DNA of 58,459 nt. Origin: Desulfobacterales bacterium. GTDB lineage: Bacteria > Desulfobacterota > Desulfobacteria > Desulfobacterales > JADGBH01. The notes under the pieces are model-generated. The model did not search any database and was not told the DNA's origin. It worked only from the letters and a program-made list of their open reading frames with translations. Below are positions 54,919 to 58,459 of the stretch, in pieces. The stretch covers positions 1-58,459 of the forward strand of contig JADGBH010000023.1 of assembly GCA_015231595.1 (NCBI GenBank), in the 5' to 3' direction. The position numbers and the translations under genes were made by a program. Numbering within the stretch: the first letter of the stretch is position 1; every line of letters begins with the position of its first letter.

Positions 54919-56005
54919 AAATATTAATGTTGAAAAATCTCAGTCTGTGTATTTTGACCTTGTTTATGAATGCGGCAATGTAAAAGTAAAAAGCCGTCCT
55001 TCAGCAGCAAAATGGTATTTAAATAATGAAGAAATTGGCTCAACTCCTGGCGAAAAAACAGCCCTTAAAGAAGGTCAGTATGATGTAAAAGTAGTAAAAG
55101 ATGGATATATTGACTGGACAGGTAAAGTTACGGTTAAGGCTGGAGGTGTTGAATCTATAGAAGCTGTACTAAAAGAAGTGGACAAAATTAAGGGTGAATG
55201 GAAAGAGCCAATAACAGGAATAGAATTTGTTTTAATTCCAGCAGGTAAGTTTGATATGGGAAGTCCTGATGATGAAAAAAGTAGAAGTTCTGACGAAGGA
55301 CCTGTTCATGAAGTTACTTTAGATGCTTTTTATATGGCAAAGTATGAGGTTACAAATTCCCAGTATGTGAAGTTTTTAAATGATGTTGGAAAAAGAGGTC
55401 CAAGCGGCCAGCAATGGTTTAACACAGAGCAGGAAAGTTCATATTCAAAAATTTCAGGAACAGCGGGAAATTTTAATGTGAAAGCAGGCTATGAAAATCA
55501 TCCGGTTGTAACTGTGTCATATTACGGAGCTGAGGCTTTTGTTAAATGGCTGGCTGGAAAAACAGGCAAGAAGATAAGTCTGCCTACAGAGGCAGAATGG
55601 GAGTATGCTTGCAGGGCAGGGACAAGTACGCCGTTTTATTTTGGAAATTGTTTGTCAACAAGTCAGGCTAATTATGATGGCAATTATCCCTATGAAGGCT
55701 GTGATAAGGGTAAGTATATTCAAGCACCAGTAAAAGTTGGCAGTTATCCTAAAAATAATTTTGGATTATTTGATATGCATGGAAATGTGTGGGAATGGTG
55801 CTTGGAGTTTTATGACTCTAATTATTATAAGAGCAGTCCTGAAAAAAATCCTATGGGACCGAGTTCGGGCTCGTCTCGTGTTTTGCGCGGGGGCAGTTGG
55901 AACTCCTACGCCAGGAGCTGCCGTTCGGCTAATCGCTCCGACTACTCGCCTTCCATACTGTACGACGACGTTGGCTTGCGGCCTTGCATTCGCTTAGGTC
56001 AGTAG
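54911..56005 (+). CDS. PEGA-FGE/C-type-lectin domain with variable C-terminus (DGR target, part 2)
   Basis: 364 residues, overlapping the kinase frame by 8 bases. Residues 15-95 form a PEGA-like domain (GNVKVKSRPSAAKWYLNNEE, GQYDVKVVKDGYIDW). Residues about 105-364 are an FGE-sulfatase (C-type-lectin fold) domain: FVLIPAGKFDMGSP, FYMAKYEVTNSQYVKF, LPTEAEWEYACRAG, FGLFDMHGNVWEWC and SSRVLRGGSW. I do not see a paired-Cys active site typical of true FGE enzymes, so ligand binding is more likely than catalysis. The C-terminal ~35 residues are the DGR variable region. The domain is a known DGR target fold. It is probably part of one ~960-residue receptor with the kinase frame. Confidence 0.9.
   Translation: MSKNINVEKSQSVYFDLVYECGNVKVKSRPSAAKWYLNNEEIGSTPGEKTALKEGQYDVKVVKDGYIDWTGKVTVKAGGVESIEAVLKEVDKIKGEWKEPITGIEFVLIPAGKFDMGSPDDEKSRSSDEGPVHEVTLDAFYMAKYEVTNSQYVKFLNDVGKRGPSGQQWFNTEQESSYSKISGTAGNFNVKAGYENHPVVTVSYYGAEAFVKWLAGKTGKKISLPTEAEWEYACRAGTSTPFYFGNCLSTSQANYDGNYPYEGCDKGKYIQAPVKVGSYPKNNFGLFDMHGNVWEWCLEFYDSNYYKSSPEKNPMGPSSGSSRVLRGGSWNSYARSCRSANRSDYSPSILYDDVGLRPCIRLGQ
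55901..55969 (+). other. DGR variable region VR2 (core)
   Basis: 23 codons between GGSW and VGLRPCIRLGQ, with no stop. Variable residues fall on the exposed ligand-binding face expected for this fold. Comparison with VR1 suggests a template rich in AAC codons at the changing sites and AAG at codon 5. GC content is clearly above the surrounding AT-rich DNA. Confidence 0.88.
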
Positions 56006-56164
56006 CAAGGACAGTCTGAACACGATTCATAGGATTATAGGAAAGACAGGATTAGGACGGGGTTTAATAAATTATTTTTTTAAGAGAAAAACAAGCAGGA
56101 AACAAGAACAAGAAAAAAGCAAGTATGAGGACGTGAAAAATGAAATGAATTGAATTATAATAAA
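56006..56164 (+). repeat. Conserved segment after VR2 (possible IMH region)
   Basis: It matches 46881-47039 with very few differences (for example GATTAGGACGG versus GATTAGAACGG). No gene is seen in it. The part next to the stop codon is the candidate homing-initiation region. It runs directly into an 80-bp element and the GCGCGC hairpin, shared with copy 1 to 56282. Confidence 0.5.
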
Positions 56165-56244
56165 TGACGAATCATTACTGTTTTTTATGGTATGATTTTG
56201 TCTAAGGCTATAATTTTAGCCTTAGACAACGGAATTAAATGTCA
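56165..56244 (+). repeat. 80-bp TGAC/GTCA element, copy after VR2
   Basis: The ends are TGACGAATCATT and AATTAAATGTCA, around the core palindrome TCTAAGGCTA/TAGCCTTAGA; exactly 80 bp. It is followed by a GCGCGCGACTCC/GGAGCGCGC hairpin at about 56253-56280. Confidence 0.75.
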
Positions 56245-56326
56245 GTTTTTTTGCGCGCGACTCCGCTTGCAGGAGCGCGCAAGAAATATAACGCGATGCG
56301 TCATAAATACTTTAGGAGAATTAATA

Positions 56327-56821
56327 ATGTCAGTGAACTATAAATTTTTTATGATTCCAATCAAAAATAATGAGACAATGGCTGAAGAATTAAATAAATT
56401 TTTGAGGGCAAACAGAATTATTTCGGTTGATAAAGATTTTGTAGCTCAAGGCGGAGCCTCTTTTTGGGCTGTTTCTATTGAGTTTATATCAGGATCCAAT
56501 GAAACAGCATCTTCTGCAGCTTCAAAAAGTAGAGTTGACTATCGTGAGGTTTTATCTCAAGAGGACTTTGCACTTTTTGTAAAATTAAAAGAATGGAGAA
56601 AAAAACAAGCAATAAAAGAAGCGACTCCAGTATATACAATATTAAATAATGCTCATTTAGCGGCTATATCTGAAAAGAAAATTAATACAAAAAAAGGGAT
56701 AATGAGCCTTGAATCTGTGGGAGAAGAAAGAGCCAATAAATACAGTAACGATATAATAGTCATTGTTAATGAGGAAATAAAAAGGCTTGAACAATTAAAA
56801 CAGACTGAGAAAAAAAACTAA
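56327..56821 (+). CDS. HRDC-domain DGR accessory protein
   Basis: 164 residues from ATG 56327 (TAGGAGAA upstream); the open frame reaching back to 56192 runs through repeats. The N-terminal part (1-65) is a small domain with NYKFFMIPIKNNETMAEELN and GASFWAVSIEFISG. An HRDC-like domain follows (about 85-155; LFVKLKEWRKKQAIKEATPV, ILNNAHLAAISEKKI, 'LESVGEERANKYSNDIIVIV'). HRDC proteins are known alternatives to Avd beside DGR reverse transcriptases, thought to bind nucleic acid and assist homing. Its place between the VR and the RT remnant fits. It appears intact although the RT beside it is not. Confidence 0.85.
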   Translation: MSVNYKFFMIPIKNNETMAEELNKFLRANRIISVDKDFVAQGGASFWAVSIEFISGSNETASSAASKSRVDYREVLSQEDFALFVKLKEWRKKQAIKEATPVYTILNNAHLAAISEKKINTKKGIMSLESVGEERANKYSNDIIVIVNEEIKRLEQLKQTEKKN

Positions 56822-56886
56822 AAAATGTCTGAATCAGAATTAGAAATTATAGAAATCTTACACAATCACCCCTCCCCTTGCGGGAG

Positions 56887-57081
56887 CATGGCTGTTAAGT
56901 TCTAAAATTTTAAGCAATTTCAAATATTTTAAAGAACCATGTTATCTTTTAGAGATTGTAGGGGCGACCGGCTGGTCGCCCAATTCCATTATGCAACAAT
57001 TTCCAAAAGGGCGACCAGCCGGTCGCCCCTACAGTGAAATGGGCTTTAAATAAAGCACCTACGAAGAACTTAACAGCCCTG
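56887..57081. repeat. CATGGCTGTTAAG element enclosing a family-B palindrome
   Basis: The arms are CATGGCTGTTAAGTTCT (56887-56903) and the complement of CAGGGCTGTTAAGTTCT (57065-57081), as at 44022/44510. Inside is a complete family-B pair (56958-56981 and 57009-57032). A family-C half (CACCCCTCCCCTTGCGGGA, about 56867-56885) abuts it. The 334-base gap 56822-57155 has no gene except a 26-codon frame from ATG 56825 (MSESELEIIEILH) that runs into the family-C sequence and looks like a truncated start. Confidence 0.7.
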
Positions 57082-57155
57082 CGTCAAGGGAGAGGGGATC
57101 TGTTTTGTTCCTTAGTAAAATAAGGTTGTACAAAGAACTTGATAATCGAGTATTT

Positions 57156-57500
57156 ATGAAACGTCTAAATAATTTATATGAGCAAATATATGAATATAAA
57201 AATTTACGTGAAGCTTTTCATAAAGCAGTTAAAGGAAAGCATTTAAAACCTGAGGTAATTGCATTTAAAAAAAATTTTGATAAAAACATGGAAAAAATTA
57301 GAATGCAGCTTGTTAATAGAGATGTTCAAGTTGGAAATTATTATTTTTTTCATATTCATGACCCAAAACCAAGACACGTTTGTGCAGCTTGTTTTGAAGA
57401 AAGAATTCTTCATCATGCAATAATGAATATTTGTGAGCCGATATTAGATAGATATTCTATTTATGATTCCTACGCCTGCCGGCAACTTTATTTAAAATAA
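57156..57500 (+). pseudogene. DGR reverse transcriptase remnant 2 (N-terminal fragment)
   Basis: 114 residues from ATG 57156. MKRLNNLYEQIYEYKNLREAF opens it, then VKGKHLKPEVIAF, YYFFHIHDPKPRHVCAACF, ERILHHAIMNICEPILDRY and SIYDSYACR follow. This is the fingers region of a DGR-clade RT up to the point where KGKGTH normally continues. The frame then ends with an unrelated QLYLK and a stop, so the palm with both catalytic Asp motifs is gone. The upstream 17 codons of open frame have no support. It cannot be catalytically active. It lies 17 bases before the NrdG-type gene. Confidence 0.88.
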
Positions 57501-57517
57501 TATCAATAAGGGTATTT

Positions 57518-58207
57518 ATGAATTTTGGTGGAATACAAAAGGTTTCGTTGATTGATTATCCAGGAAAAATATCGGCAGTCATTTTTGTTTCGAAATGTAA
57601 TTTTAGATGTCCTTATTGCCATAATGGTGATTTAGTAAAAGGCTTAACTAAAGAAATTTCAGAAGTCAGTATTCTTGAATACTTAGACCAAAGTAAATCA
57701 TTTTTAGAAGCAGTTACAATTTCAGGTGGTGAGCCTACTTTATATCCTGATATTGAATTTTTTATTGAAAAGATAAAAAAAACAGGTCTTTTAATTAAGC
57801 TTGACACTAATGGAAGCGCACCTGAATTGCTTTCTAATTTGAAAAAACAAGGTTTAATTGACTATATTGCTATGGATTTCAAAACACTTCCCGAATATTA
57901 TGAAAAACTTAATGCTCCTAATACTGTGGACGCTAATATAAAAAAAAGCATTAATATAATCATGGAAGGATGGAATGAATATGAATTTCGAACTACTTGC
58001 ATTAAACCTTTTATCTCTTTAGAAATCATAAAACAAATGGGAAAGCATATACAAAACGCAAAATTATGGGTTATCCAAAAATGTCATACCACAAGAATAC
58101 TTTCTCCAGAGTTTTTTCAAAAAGAAGATAGATTATTTTCAAATGGAGAAATAGAAGGATTTCATGAAGAAGCGTTAAAGTTCGTAAGAAATTCTTTTAT
58201 TCGATGA
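57518..58207 (+). CDS. nrdG: Anaerobic ribonucleotide reductase activating protein (NrdG-type radical SAM)
   Basis: 229 residues. The radical-SAM cysteine motif CNFRCPYC (Cys-x3-Cys-x2-Cys) at about residues 27-34 binds the 4Fe-4S cluster, and TISGGEPTL is the SAM-binding GGEP. It opens FGGIQKVSLIDYPGKISAVI, the typical start of NrdG2-like activases, which make the glycyl radical of class III ribonucleotide reductase under anoxia. NrdD is not in the window, so assignment to RNR rather than another glycyl-radical enzyme is by family resemblance. The ATG has only a weak AGGG upstream. Confidence 0.85.
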   Translation: MNFGGIQKVSLIDYPGKISAVIFVSKCNFRCPYCHNGDLVKGLTKEISEVSILEYLDQSKSFLEAVTISGGEPTLYPDIEFFIEKIKKTGLLIKLDTNGSAPELLSNLKKQGLIDYIAMDFKTLPEYYEKLNAPNTVDANIKKSINIIMEGWNEYEFRTTCIKPFISLEIIKQMGKHIQNAKLWVIQKCHTTRILSPEFFQKEDRLFSNGEIEGFHEEALKFVRNSFIR

Positions 58208-58378
58208 TATAGCAGATTGATCTGAAATTTATCCTAATGCAAAAATTGACATAATCTCAGTAAGCTATTATATTAAAACATCAATTAAAAACTGTAGACT
58301 TAAAATTGAAGGAAGACTTATCGGATAGTTAGGGGCGTAACTATAGGTTAGGGGACTACCCAAAAAATTAAAAAAATG

Positions 58379-58432
58379 TTATATTCCTTTCCTTAAAAAA
58401 AAATTTTTAAACTGACAAGGAAAGGAATATAA
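58379..58432. repeat. 16-bp inverted repeat near window end
   Basis: The arms TTATATTCCTTTCCTT (58379-58394) and AAGGAAAGGAATATAA (58417-58432) are perfect complements around a 22-base A/T-rich spacer. It could be a terminator or an insertion-sequence end. The stretch 58208-58378 has no gene with a start; an open run of ~35 codons (about 58220-58329) lacks one. Confidence 0.6.
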
Positions 58433-58436
58433 TTTT

Positions 58437-58459
58437 ATGTGTTATGATAATTTTAAAAA
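58437..58459 (+). CDS. Possible gene start cut by the window end
   Basis: ATG at 58437 opens MCYDNFK and runs off the window. AAGGAAAGGA lies upstream within the inverted repeat. Too little is present to identify it; it may be a transposase following the inverted repeat. Confidence 0.25.

Noticed and set aside
56192..56326. An upstream extension of the HRDC gene
   Set aside because: It runs through the 80-bp element and GC hairpin, which are shared with copy 1, where no HRDC gene follows.
47265..57500. The two RT fragments complementing each other in trans
   Set aside because: Remnant 2 ends before the palm and remnant 1 begins at xMDD, so the central palm, including the first catalytic Asp motif, is in neither.
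58220..58329. A ~35-codon open stretch after the NrdG-type gene
   Set aside because: No start codon or ribosome site and no recognisable family, so it is not called as a gene.

Overview
The window is a 58.5 kb AT-rich bacterial segment, probably from a Desulfobacterota (Desulfobacterales-like) genome. That placement is an inference from gene content: a Gram-negative envelope (TonB receptor, FadL-type porin, several lipoproteins, type VI secretion), a stand-alone precorrin-2 dehydrogenase, an anaerobic NrdG-type activase, receptor kinases fused to formylglycine-generating-enzyme (FGE) domains, and many short palindromic elements. Both window ends fall in or beside repeats, so this may be a whole contig.

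Layout. 1-1.7 kb: repeats, a cyclic-nucleotide-binding protein and a small membrane protein. 1.9-8.8 kb: a tandem acyltransferase/PfaD enoyl reductase fusion, then a tight trio of C39-like peptidase, RimK-like ATP-grasp ligase and GCS2-type ligase. 8.9-11.2 kb: a secreted DUF4091 glycosidase-like protein. 11.5-31.0 kb: a complete type VI secretion operon in the order tssJ-K-L-M-A-B-C-hcp-E-F-G-clpV-vgrG, followed to 34.3 kb by a MORN-repeat protein, a SPOR-like protein, a lipoprotein and a FadL-like porin. 34.4-36.8 kb: siroheme gene, tRNA-Val, amidase and a NYN/OST-HTH protein. 36.9-41.2 kb (minus strand): moxR-DUF58-tgpA. 41.7-44.0 kb: TonB-dependent receptor. 47.6-52.9 kb: PD-(D/E)XK protein, lipoprotein, response regulator, TPR-GT41 glycosyltransferase and Rpn-family nuclease. 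57.5-58.2 kb: NrdG-type radical SAM protein.

The most notable content is a diversity-generating retroelement (DGR) locus in two related cassettes, at 44.5-47.6 kb and 53.1-57.5 kb. Each target encodes a transmembrane Ser/Thr kinase, a CsgG/FlgO-like region, PEGA domains and an FGE/C-type-lectin domain whose last ~35 residues are a variable region (VR). The two VRs differ at 18 positions within 69 bp. At 16 of these one copy has A, and the other two are G/T, which is the adenine-mutagenesis signature. Flanking sequence is nearly identical. Cassette 2 also has an HRDC-domain accessory gene. Each cassette ends in a wrecked DGR-type reverse transcriptase: an N-terminal fragment in cassette 2, and an N-terminus fused to the xMDD motif and C-terminus in cassette 1. 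I see no template repeat, so the system is either decaying or served in trans. The inferred product is a receptor kinase with a hypervariable outward-facing ligand-binding domain.

At least six palindromic or terminal-inverted-repeat element types are scattered through the window. They include an 80-bp element with TGAC...GTCA ends (five copies), and they cluster around the DGR cassettes, where they appear to have broken genes.
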